Notes under the pieces: generated by a model
Database searches by the model: none
Seen by the model: only the letters and a program-made list of their open reading frames with translations
Told to the model about the DNA's origin: nothing
Shown: positions 22,501 to 31,855 of the stretch, piece after piece
Layout of the letters: every line of letters begins with the position of its first letter
Position numbering within the stretch: the first letter of the stretch is position 1
Source: Gnetum montanum
Taxonomy: Eukaryota > Streptophyta > Gnetopsida > Gnetales > Gnetaceae
DNA length: 47,778 nucleotides
Reading direction: 5' to 3'
NCBI GenBank assembly: GCA_015680685.1
Contig: MNCI01020964.1
Span: 98,690 to 146,467, forward strand
Position numbers and translations under genes: made by a program

Positions 22501-23810
22501 CAGTTGCGCTGGGAGAACAAAGAGGATGAGTATCCTATTTTCAATCACTTCCCTGATGAGTTCCTCTTTGTCGGTGTAGTGAATGACCAATCACCCACGA
22601 AAAAAAACTGGTATAGTAGCATTCTGACTTATCTCCTTATCCAACAAACACCACAAGACTTAGACCTTAAGAAGAAACAACAGTTTCTTCATAGAGTGAA
22701 GTACTTTATGGAGATCAATGGACAACTTTACAAAGTATGTCTCGAAGGCTTGGTTTGATGGTGTGTTCCTAATAGAGATCAACTGAGAGTTCTCCAAGAT
22801 GCTCATGAGGGCCCTTGTGGGGGTCACTATGCTGAGAGATGAACAACTATTAAGATCTTGCTTGTAGGGTATTATTGGCCTACTTTGTTCCAGGACACCC
22901 ATCACTTCGTCCAATCTTGTGAACGCTGTCAATGTGATGGGGGAATGACGGCTAGAATGGAGGGTCCACAACAATGGATTCAACCGCTAGAACCCTTCGA
23001 CATTTGGGGGATTGATTTCATGGGGCCCATTACGCCAATGTCCAATGGAAAAACTTACATTAGACTACTTAACAAAATGGGCTGAAGCAACTGTTGTTAA
23101 AGATTTCACCTCATCTACAACTGCACGATTTGTCGAACAACAAGTCGTCAACAGGTTTGGTGTGCCATGTGCACTTATCTCAGATAATGGTACACACTTT
23201 ACAGGTGCAACTTTTTAGAAGTTAATGCAATGCTTAGGGGTTGAGCACAAATTGACTACACCATACCACCCCGAAGAAAATGGTCAAGCCGAGGTCACCA
23301 ATTGGGAGATCACTAAGATATTGACCAGAACCATTAGCAAGTATAGGCGAGATTGGAGCACTAAACTGAATGATGCTCTTTGGGCATATTGCTCCATGTG
23401 GAAACTCCCTATAGGCTACTCTTCTTATGAGTTAGTGTATGGAAAACTTCCAATGCTCCCTATCCAAACTAAGCTCCGTACACTAGCCATGGCATGTGAC
23501 CTCAACATTGACCTTGATCTGGCACAAAAACAAAGGTTGATGACTCTTAACTACCAGATGAGAATTGACTAGTTGCCGTGTTATCTAATGAGTTGCATAA
23601 GGCATTAAATAAACAACAGCATGACCTAAAAATTAGGAGAGTTAAGTACCAACTAGGAGATAAGGTTCTGTACTGGAACCCCACACATGTGTCACAATGC
23701 ACCAAATTTCAAACATTATGGGAAGGACCTTACATTATCTATGCAACTTTTCCTTCAGGAGCCATGACCATATATAAACCTGAGAGCCCAAATTAGAGAC
23801 TGTTAGTCAA
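22501..23810 (+). pseudogene. pol: Integrase of element A (broken)
   Basis: The zinc-binding H-H-C-C region reads HEGPCGGHY ... VQSCERCQCDGG (about 22800-22940), broken by TGA at 22840. The core has the D-D-E triad in IWGIDFMGP (D near 23014), ALISDNGTHFTG (D at 23183) and PEENGQAEVTN. Stops or shifts lie at 23083 and 23217. The C-terminal part is VKYQLGDKVLYWNP then WEGPYIIYATFPSGA, the GPY/F-like module, and ends near 23796. No chromodomain follows. Integrase would insert the cDNA and create 5-base duplications, in agreement with CTCAT. Confidence 0.9.
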
Positions 23811-25840
23811 TGTGGAACAAACAAAACCTTTTCATGAGTTTAGGTCAGCCAAAACATATGCTACCTCTGTAAGTGGGCAACCTTGCTCATTATTTCAGAT
23901 CTCTTCCTTCCAATTTAGTCATGGGGGAGATGGCCACCCTTGCTAATCATTAAAGGCCCTCAGTTCTTTCTAAATTTTTGTTTTACATATTTTTGTTTTA
24001 CACATTTTTGTTTTACACATTCTTTAATCTTCTTGTTTTTGTTTTACACCATCATTCATATTTTTTACCATTCTTTGTGTGGTTACTTTATTTTGTTCGT
24101 CACCCAATAAATGTTCATGATGGTGGTATGAATAAGATCATATCGATTGCTAATGTTTGGATTTTAACTTTGAAGTACAATGTTGATATTAAGGTATGGT
24201 TCTTTTGATTAAATAGGCAATGAGTCCATGTCATACATGTATCCATAAAATCCTATGCTCTCCCTTGGCTTGTAACTGTATAGTCCCTTTCTTTAATAAA
24301 ATTGTTAACGAATTAGTGATTGGGTATTTCTTAGACTAAGGAAAGACTCAAAGGATGAAAAGGGTGTGACTTCAAAGGAATTCTATGCATTTGTACTGGC
24401 TATTCTCTTAAGTGCTTGGATGCTTTTTCTTTGGGTTTTCTGCCATTTTAACCATTCTTCAAATCACCGAAAGCTAAGTTCATAAAAATAAGTCTTTGCA
24501 TGGTGTGGTTCTCATGCAAAAAACACAAAAAAATAAAATAAAATAGTGAGAATTCAAAGCACACCCCTTAGACACAATAATGATCTTGGGCTACATGCAT
24601 TGGTTATGGCACTGGAAAGAGATGTTACCCATGCCTAAATGTTCCCTCTAACAAAGGCCCCTTCTCGCTTCCTGGTTCTCTATCTTGCTCTCCTTGGAAT
24701 GGTGGTGACTTTTTGTAGAGGCATTCTTGTTGCTCTAAGAGGATGGGTTGGTCCAATGTGTTGATGTGAGGTCACTGAATGTGGTTGGTTTGAGTCTAGA
24801 TTTGGAATGAGTTCTACTCGATCACATTAACTATGAAACACACAAGGGACTTTACACAACCTTGTTCTTGGGTTTCCATTCCATTCTCTCCTCTCCACCT
24901 TTCTTTTCCATTTTTCACCTCATTGCTGATTTTATCATTAGTCCATACTTTGGTTGATGCATTATTCTTCCTTGGTAATTTCTTGTGGGTAAGTTTTAAC
25001 TCTTGCTTCCAAATAACATTCCTAGAGCCTACAGACTCTTTAGAATGTAGGTTTGTCAGGGAATCAATGGCATGAGCTTGCTTTGGGGAGGAGCCACTAG
25101 CATCCCTTTTTGGTGCACTTGTTAACTTCTTTTCCTTGAACATTTTCTGCAATCAACAATTTTTGTTTCATCCCCATCCATGACATCCATTTTATTGGCG
25201 TTGCCGTTGTTACTTTTTCTCCACCTTTCTTATTCCTTACCTTTTTCCACCCTATCACTACCAGAGGTTTGCTCTTTGTCATGGGGGCTCAAGCACAAAT
25301 TTTTCAATTTTTTCTAACCCCTACACCTTAGGTAGTTACCAGTGTTAAAACTCTAGAACCAGTATTTGCCATAACCACAACTCAGCCAATGCACTTCACA
25401 TCGAGGCAAGGTATCAACTACATTATGATTTATCTACCCTCGCTCATTTGTGACTATGCTGTGTGTGTAGATGGTGATCATACAACAATGGACTAGGCCT
25501 GGAAGATGCACTTAGGATGGCTAGGAATTGGAACGTTTACAAAAGGAGCAAGATTGGTGGCATGGCTATGGATGAATAATGACAGGCGCAATTTTAGCAT
25601 CGGCAGCAACACATCTTATTCTTTTCTCTCTCTCTCCTTCTTCTCTTTTAGCATTGTTGTCATTTATGTACAGTGTTCACTTTTGTGGTCATGAACACTA
25701 ATGCTATCATATATTGTATTGTTGGTTCGTTCACTAGGCATATTGAGTCAGTCACCTCATTCCACCATCAATAGTCATTCAGTTAATAATCCCATACCTT
25801 CCCAATATTTTGTAAGGAACTTAAGGATGAGTTTTCATTC
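23811..25840 (+). other. Long 3' non-coding region of element A
   Basis: Begins with T-rich sequence (several TTTTGTTTTACA(C/T)AT units, 23970-24050). The part from about 24300 to 25170 matches 38480-39330 of element B block by block (for example TGCATTGGTTATGGCACTGG against AGCATTGGTTATGAGACTAG). The final part (about 25600-25853) matches 42880-43094 of B. The 2.5-3 kb between those blocks in B, which holds an extra reading frame, is absent here. The minus strand has Lys-rich open frames at 24814-25282, which I do not call a gene. Confidence 0.7.
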
Positions 25841-25842
25841 AG

Positions 25843-25853
25843 TCATGGGGGTA
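25843..25853 (+). promoter_or_regulatory. Polypurine tract region of element A
   Basis: ATGGGGGTA directly before the 3' LTR; short and imperfect, in the position where plus-strand synthesis is primed. Element B has GTGGAGGTA here. Confidence 0.6.
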
Positions 25854-26675
25854 TGATGAACCACAATATCGTGTATGCGATATCGTGTCTGCGATATCAG
25901 ATCAACCATGCAATGTCGGATACCCGATATTGCGGCCTATCTCCTTATCTATAAATAAGAGGTGGTGCCCTTGGTTCCCATAGTTAGAAGTTAGTCCCTT
26001 AGTCAAACTCTTGCCATTTTTTTCCCTCCAGAGTTAGAATTATTTCTGCATGCCCGCAGTAGGAGTCATAGAGCAAACGGATCTTTATTCGAGCATTATG
26101 TACCTGAGCACACTTTGTGTATGATAATAAAGATGAACTTTATGATAAACCTTGTAGCATACAGAATAGATTAATTAGTGTTAATTATTTTTAATTATTT
26201 TATAGTTAATTAATGATTCCTCTCACCCTACAACTCTCTTAGTTAAATAAACTCAGTACGACGGCTTCGAGCATGCATGTAACGCCTGGTAACCCAGTAA
26301 CGATTAGCGTTTGGTAATCCCAGTAGCGTTGCACTAGTTTAGGATGTGTACGGCAAGTGGGAATGGATATTGGTGTTAGGAGTACTTAGAAATTAGTTAA
26401 TGAATAGTTAAATTAGATCAGTTACCTAGTTGTTTCTCCCTCCCCTCCTTATTAGCGCAGGATATAAAACACATAAAAGCCATAAAAATCATATGCCTCA
26501 ATCTTACATAATCATACAACTGTGACATACAAGTAAGTTTGGGAAGACAACGATTAATCAACTCGTTATTGTTCCACAAGGGCGCATAGGCACTTAGTCT
26601 TTGGAATTTGACTGGATCGTGTGTGAAACGCTAGTATTCGTATGGTTGAGTGTAGGGGTACCTCACCGCTCATCA
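25854..26675 (+). repeat. 3' LTR of element A
   Basis: Begins TGATGAACCACAATATCG and ends CCGCTCATCA, with a TATAAATA box at 25950-25957. It is 36 bp longer than the 5' LTR: 28 bp come from two extra 14-bp units (25864-25905) and 8 bp from an extra CCAGTAAC-type insertion near 26290. Confidence 0.95.
25864..25905 (+). repeat. Three 14-bp tandem repeats in U3 of the element A 3' LTR
   Basis: CAATATCGTGTATG, CGATATCGTGTCTG, CGATATCAGATCAA. The 5' LTR has a single unit (CGATATCGGATCGA). The array lies some 45 bases before the TATA box. Confidence 0.88.
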
Positions 26676-26680
26676 CTCAT
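26676..26680. repeat. Target site duplication, right copy (element A)
   Basis: CTCAT, identical to 16817-16821. Confidence 0.9.
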
Positions 26681-27530
26681 GTTATGTGCTTGTGTGTGTG
26701 TTGATATTGATTATTACAATTGAGCCCAATTTAGGTTTATACTTGGGATTTGGTATGTGATGATTGTGAATGGTATGCTATTGTGACAAGCTATGTATGT
26801 GTTGATTGGATGGACTTGTTTCTTGGTAGTATTATAGATGCTTGATATATGATTTTGGTATTGTGGATGATGCCATCAATGTTGATGTGACTGTGTTATA
26901 TGATATGCTTAATATATTGCATGAGATGTACTAATCCTATTGCAAGTTACTTAACATACCCCATACCTCTCATCTAGAAAAACATTAGAATTCTTCTTTG
27001 CATGGAACAAGTAAAGGCTTATGACTCAATTTTGTACTAACCTCCTTTGCATTTAGGTGATGGAGCTAGAAGCTCAAGAGTTGGTATACCTAAGGGAGGT
27101 GATGGAGGATTTGAATCCATGTCCTTATCATTCCTTTTATATGTATTTTTTAGAGAGATGAAGTTGTTTATTGATGTTATTGGTTTAGATAGCCCACGAA
27201 CTATGATATATTGTATAGTGTGTATGATATATATGATGATAGCATGTGTGCTAGATATATTAACTGATATTATATTGTGTTTATGATTGATGTATAGTAT
27301 GTTGATTACTGTTTGATGATGCATATATATAGCAATGCTTCTTGGGTGATTTATTCCATGTTCCAATAGTTTATGCATGAGATTTTTATGGTATAGTTTA
27401 TGAATTCCTGTTGTGTTATTTGATCCACTTCTGTTTAACATGCATTGACTACAATGATTTGCTAGAGTATGATTTTCACCTGAGCTTGGCTTGGGTTAGA
27501 TACATGGGGTGTTACCTCTATATAGAATAA
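26681..27530. other. TATGATG-rich sequence, right flank of element A
   Basis: Continuation of the sequence left of 16817. No coding frame is supported. It ends near a GGGGTGTTAC word (about 27506-27515), which resembles the end of some plant LTRs, but no PBS follows. Confidence 0.4.
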
Positions 27531-27539
27531 TATCATGAT

Positions 27540-28330
27540 GCAATTTTATAAATTATAATTAATAACTAATTTTGTAGCATTCAATTTTTTGTGTAGTTAT
27601 TGTTTTGCCAAGTTGTTGCAAACTCTCCATTCTTAAATAGTATTATGTTAAGTCTAAATATGAGATATCAAAGTTTGTATATAAAAATTTCTTAAATTTA
27701 TTTAAAATTTCTTGACTATTACTAGGAATCAAAATGTTATCCACGTGAAATGCTAATAAGATCTATAATTGTTCTTTTTCTTTGAGACAAAATAAGATTT
27801 CATCATTTATAGATTTAATAAAACCATGATTTGTTAGAAATGTTATGAATTTTTCACACCAAATCCTTGAGGTTGTTTCATATATTTTCTCTTCCAAATC
27901 AACATACAAGAATGTACATTTTACATTAATTTGTTATAATTTTTAATGATTTCTTACTATTTGATAATCATAATTTTGAATTTATTCATTTGACTTATTA
28001 GAGTAAATGATTTTTTGAAATTAATTGCTTCTTGATATAGGAATTTTTTAGTCACTAATCTAGACTTATATTTATCAAGAATTTTATATTCTTTTATTTC
28101 AGGGTAAAAATTCATTTGTTCTTTACAGTTTTTTTTTATTTTGCGGTTTTGGTACTAACTCCCAAATATCACTCTTGACTATAATGTCATATTTAACTTG
28201 CATAGAATCCTTTCAATATGATTTAAGAAGGGGTTTCCTCACACTCTTTAGGACATCTATATCTAAAACATTTGTACATATATAAATTTCTTCTTTATTT
28301 TCCTTCTTTGAATCTTGGTCAATGAAGAGT
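27540..28330 (-). pseudogene. pol: Ty1/copia reverse transcriptase relic
   Basis: Reading leftward from 28330, fragments in several frames follow the order of copia RT: SDIWELVPKP, KYKSRLVTKKFLYQEAINF, SFTLISQMNKFKIMI, RKYMKQPQGFG, then LLAFHVDNILIPSNSQEIL and FDISYLDL. These correspond to the W-x-L-V-x-x-P entry, the K-x-R-L-V-x-K block, the Y-M-x-Q-P-x-G-F block and the Y-V-D-D box, which here has decayed to HVDN. There are many stops and frameshifts. The upstream end stops where the LTR-like sequence at 28335 begins, so the relic appears to be cut by a later insertion. RT would have copied the element's RNA; this copy is dead. Confidence 0.8.
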
Positions 28331-28640
28331 CTATTGTTAGAGATGTGAAGCCAAAATTTTTGAGTTAACTTTAGTTGTACTTCTCTTTTTCTAAAGTATT
28401 AAGTTAAGTTTTAGATGTTTATAATGATTTTAAAAATATTTTTATCTTAAATGTCTAAAATTTATGCATATATAAGCTTCTTCTTCATTTTCCTTCAATT
28501 ATTGATCAACCAAGGCTTTATTGTTAGAGATGTGAATCCAAATCTTGAAGTTGATTTCAATTATACATTTATTTTTCTAAAATATTAAATTGAGTTTTAG
28601 ATGTTTATAATGATTTTAGAAATATTATTATTTGAAATGT
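28277..28640 (+). repeat. Tandem duplication, period about 187 bp
   Basis: The block from ACATATATAAATTTCTTCTT through TGTTAGAGATGTGAAGCC (28335) to AATGATTTTAAAAATATT is repeated from GCATATATAAGCTTCTTCTT through TGTTAGAGATGTGAATCC (28522) to AATGATTTTAGAAATATT. Each unit holds about 60 bases of the copia RT relic plus the first 120 bases or so of an LTR, so the insertion junction itself was duplicated. Confidence 0.8.
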
Positions 28641-28937
28641 TTAAATTTTTTTCGAGAAAAATAATAAAACATGTATATAAGTTAATTGTGATATTTTTAT
28701 TATTATAATCTAGGTTTTGCTTATAGACTCTCATGTTGGGGTTCATGACTATAGTGAGTTGAGCATGTAAAGTCTCTATTCAAGGATTGCTATGTGGTTT
28801 GAAGACATGAAGAATTTTCATTCTTATTTCCTTACTTCTCTTTCTCATTCCGTTTTACATGTTTCTCGATTCATTCCTATTATTGTAATTCTAATATTTT
28901 GTAATTTTGCATTACACACCTTGGGATATTTATAACA
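28522..28937 (+). repeat. 5' LTR of the miniature copia-type element
   Basis: Starts TGTTAGAGATGTGAATCC and ends TTTATAACA, the TG..CA form usual for plant copia elements. The sequence TTATAACAATTGGTATC at the right end is the typical copia LTR/PBS junction. Confidence 0.65.
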
Positions 28938-28939
28938 AT

Positions 28940-28951
28940 TGGTATCGAAAG
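28940..28951 (+). promoter_or_regulatory. Primer-binding site, tRNA-Met type
   Basis: TGGTATCGAAAG against the consensus TGGTATCAGAGC; the first seven bases match. It lies two bases after the LTR. Confidence 0.65.
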
Positions 28952-29567
28952 TGTGTTATGATAAGTTATGTCTAATAGTTTATTAGCCAAGTACATAAAG
29001 GTTGTTATAGAGTAGACTGAATCTGTACTTTATTTTCTATTTAAATGTGATCTATTTATGTAAGATGAAAATAGTATCTTGTTTTTGTTCTCATTGATGA
29101 ATGCAATGTATAAAAAAAAGACCAAGTTTATGGAAACATCATAATATTGGCCATGTAAAAATAATTGCTTTCTTGATGCTATCTATAGCAATGCTATGTT
29201 TTCCAACTATGTTTTTGTTGCAAAGGGACATATCTTTTTATGTTGAGTGGGCATTGTACATACCACTTTTGTTTTGTTTACGTTTTACACTAGTATGTAT
29301 TAAAATTATCTATTTTATATATAGTATTTCTTAAAGTTGGTGTAATGCTATGTTAGGTTTATTTGACTTGAGGAAGCTTGGCTATGAGGATGGTTTATGT
29401 AGAGATGATCCTCAAATGGTTGTGCACATCCATGATTTGTGATTATGTACACCCGTGATTCTTTTGCATGCTCTTGTCCAATTGCCAGTGATAGAAGATG
29501 TATTGATTGATGATGTTACTTTAATCTCATTTTTGATCAGTTTGTGATTTATTTTTAAATGTGAGAT

Positions 29568-29685
29568 TGTTAGATATGTGAAACTAAATATTAGAGTTGA
29601 CTTTAGTTATATTTTTTAAAAATATTAAGTTTTAGATATGTACAATGATTCTAGAAGTAATGTTATTTTAGATGTTTATAATTTG
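29568..29685 (+). repeat. 3' LTR start of the miniature copia-type element
   Basis: TGTTAGATATGTGAAACT, then GAGTTGACTTTAGTTAT, AAAATATTAAG and TTTTAGAT(A)TGT follow the first 120 bases of the 5' LTR. After about 29685 similarity is lost. Confidence 0.6.
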
Positions 29686-29689
29686 TGGC

Positions 29690-30899
29690 AAGGCTTTGGC
29701 ATCCCCTACACAATTCAATAAACAATTCAACCTTAAATAGTCTTGGAAGTCAAGGAATCAAAAAGCTCAAGGAGTCAAAGCTTGAACAAGAATGAAAAAC
29801 TTCTTTAACCATGCTAAAAAGGAAAGTACAAGCATAAAGGAAGCACACACTCTGAAGGATAGATAAGTAATCTGATTAAACCTCACTTCATACTCAAGGC
29901 AAGTAGATCATCATGAAAAAATATCTATGTATATATCTATGTATCTATCTATCTCAAATAAGAGTACTCAAGAAAAGCTTAACTTTTATCTCTCAAGCCA
30001 CTCTCTATCTTTCTCTCTTAAGGCATCTTGAAGGCTTCTCTTCATCTCATACTTGGAAGACATTTCCTCTCAATCTTTGTAGCAATAGAAAAATTGGGGT
30101 GTTGGAGACTAAAAATCCCTATACAAAATAGTTTATCCTTAACCTCTACATGCCTAAAAGACTTGAGACATATTAGATAATCTTTCCAATCAATTAAAGA
30201 CTTTAAAAATCTATTACCGATTTGATGCAAGTGATGTGGTTGGGTGAGAGATGCGTAAATAGAAAATAAAGTGCCAAATCCATGAGAAAACTAAGTACTG
30301 TCATAAAAAACATAAGAAAGATGATAAAAAATACTACAAATTTATATTGATAAAAAAAAATATGAGTTCAAAAAATATAGATCTAAAGGTCTTTGTAACT
30401 TTCAAAGTATGGAACTACACATAGGCATCAAGACACCTACCTTAGAAGTCTCCCTAAAATTGATATTAAAAAATCTAGGACATGGGTGGGTGAGGTATGC
30501 TCTATAGTTGTCAAAAAGGTAGCTAGCTTGCTAATTCTATATTGAAATCTAAAGCTGTGACAGATCCTAAGTGCTCATAATGGTTGGTGTTGAGAATGGC
30601 TACATGCTTTCAGATCTTTGAATGCTAATTAATCCAAAAGTCCCTAAAGATGATGTTGTCTTCTTGATTTATAGGTAGTATCTTGCTAATTCATGTTAAC
30701 CTTTTCTTTGGTAACTTTCCTAGCATCATGTGTAGCATTTTTACAATTTATGTTGGCAATCAAGGTGTAGTATATTTTACATGATTTACATTGGAGCCTA
30801 TAGGATATTCACAACATGAGCCTAATTTATGTTGGCTTGGCATAATTCATAGAGTATTTTATGTTTCATGCTATGAATTACACTTTACATCATGAGAAG
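29690..30899. other. Non-coding stretch before element B
   Basis: AT-rich with no supported gene. A (TATC)n-type microsatellite lies at 29921-29954. It is the left flank of element B and would originally have joined the sequence at 43978. Confidence 0.5.
29921..29954 (+). repeat. (ATCT)n microsatellite
   Basis: Interrupted ATCT/ATGT units ending in three ATCT copies. Confidence 0.85.
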
Positions 30900-31710
30900 T
30901 AATGAGTCATGGTTGATTAGACTATGTTGACACAAATGTGTTGGTTTGATGCATTGACGCAGTGTTTAGTCTTGCCTCTATAAATGCATGCACCCATCGC
31001 ATTTATGACATTCTTTGAGCGATAGCTTAGCCAAACTCTTGCATTTTTTTTTCTAGAGTTAGAATATTTTCTAAGTGCCTACATTAGAAGTGCAAAGTGT
31101 ATGGATATTTATTCAAGCATCAATGTACGTGGACACCTTGATGTGAATGGCAATAAAGATGAGCTTTCTTCATAAACCTTGCAATACTTGGACTTAGCGC
31201 AATATTTGCGTTAATGAATTTATTATTTATGTAATTTATGTTCAAGAATTTAAATAGTTAATTGGTAGCAGATAATTTATACACATAAGTATGACCACCT
31301 CGAACATATGTTAACACTTGGTAATCCTAGTAGCACTTAACACTTGGTAATCCAGTAGCATTGCAACATGTTCAGGATGTGTATAGAAGGTGGGAACAGA
31401 TACTTGTGTTTGGATCAGTTAAGGCATTAATTAGTTATTAGATTAATTAAAAATTTAATTACTTTATTTTCAACACTTAGGAAGTTTAAATGAAAAACGT
31501 AAAAATGATAAAAATTGTTTGTCTCAGTTACATTTAACCATACCATTGCACCTCACAAGTAGTATTGGGAAGACAATAATCACATCTTTGAGATTCATTA
31601 CCTAGGCAAGGTGTACTTAGAGAGCTAAAGTCTATGAAATTCAATTGGATCACTTAGTGAATGTTGGTGATTCATATGGTTTGGGCATAGGGACTACTCG
31701 CTTCTCATCA
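30900..31710 (+). repeat. 5' LTR of element B
   Basis: Starts TAATGAGTCATGGTTGATTAG, where the 3' LTR has TGATGAGCCATGGTTGATTGG, and ends GCTTCTCATCA. A TATAAAT box is at 30979-30985. The terminal TG has changed to TA. Confidence 0.93.
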
Positions 31711-31711
31711 T

Positions 31712-31729
31712 TAGCACCATTGTTAGGGA
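31712..31729 (+). promoter_or_regulatory. Primer-binding site of element B
   Basis: TAGCACCATTGTTAGGGA, a tRNA-Asp-type PBS with several C-to-T/G-to-A changes relative to 327-344. Confidence 0.7.
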
Positions 31730-31855
31730 CTTTAGTTAGATACATGTGCTAGCTAGGAGTTAGTGAAATTATATAACGACATTGTAATGAGCCATAAAGT
31801 CAAAATAATTACACAAGATAATAATATAAGCACACTATTTTCCTTCAAAACTAAC

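Larger units (their letters stand above)
16822..26675 (+). mobile_element. Element A: full-length, decayed Athila-like Ty3/gypsy retrotransposon
   Basis: A 9.85-kb element with two LTRs (786 and 822 bp), TGATGA..TCATCA ends, an exact CTCAT target duplication, a tRNA-Asp-type PBS, and gag, protease, RT, RNase H and integrase in that order. Integrase last marks Ty3/gypsy; the PBS type, RT style (GHRYYSFLDGYSGYNQIQIA) and long 3' region point to the Athila/Tat side rather than to chromoviruses, and no chromodomain was seen. The coding part has many stops and frameshifts, so it cannot move by itself. The LTRs differ at very roughly one base in ten by eye, mostly transitions. The Athila label is an inference that needs a phylogeny. 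Confidence 0.93.
28522..29690 (+). mobile_element. Miniature copia-type LTR element
   Basis: An LTR-like repeat (28522-28937) is followed two bases later by a PBS of tRNA-Met type (28940-28951). Only about 630 bases further on, a purine-rich TGTGAGAT stands directly before TGTTAGATATGTGAAACT (29568), a diverged second LTR start. No gag or pol motif is seen between them; one 77-codon frame (29101-29334) is not recognised. This is the design of a non-autonomous element, or of an autonomous one with a large internal deletion. The right LTR is recognisable for only about 120 bases, so the right border is uncertain and no target duplication could be read. Confidence 0.6.

Noticed and set aside
27037-27441. 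134-codon minus-strand frame
   Set aside because: It overlaps TATGATG-rich low-complexity sequence, which yields His/Ile/Met-rich translations in several frames; no family resemblance.
30250-30400. Copia gag zinc knuckle near 30260-30340
   Set aside because: A loosely similar Cys/His/Lys pattern can be read, but key residues and frame are missing; A-rich sequence gives Lys runs by chance.
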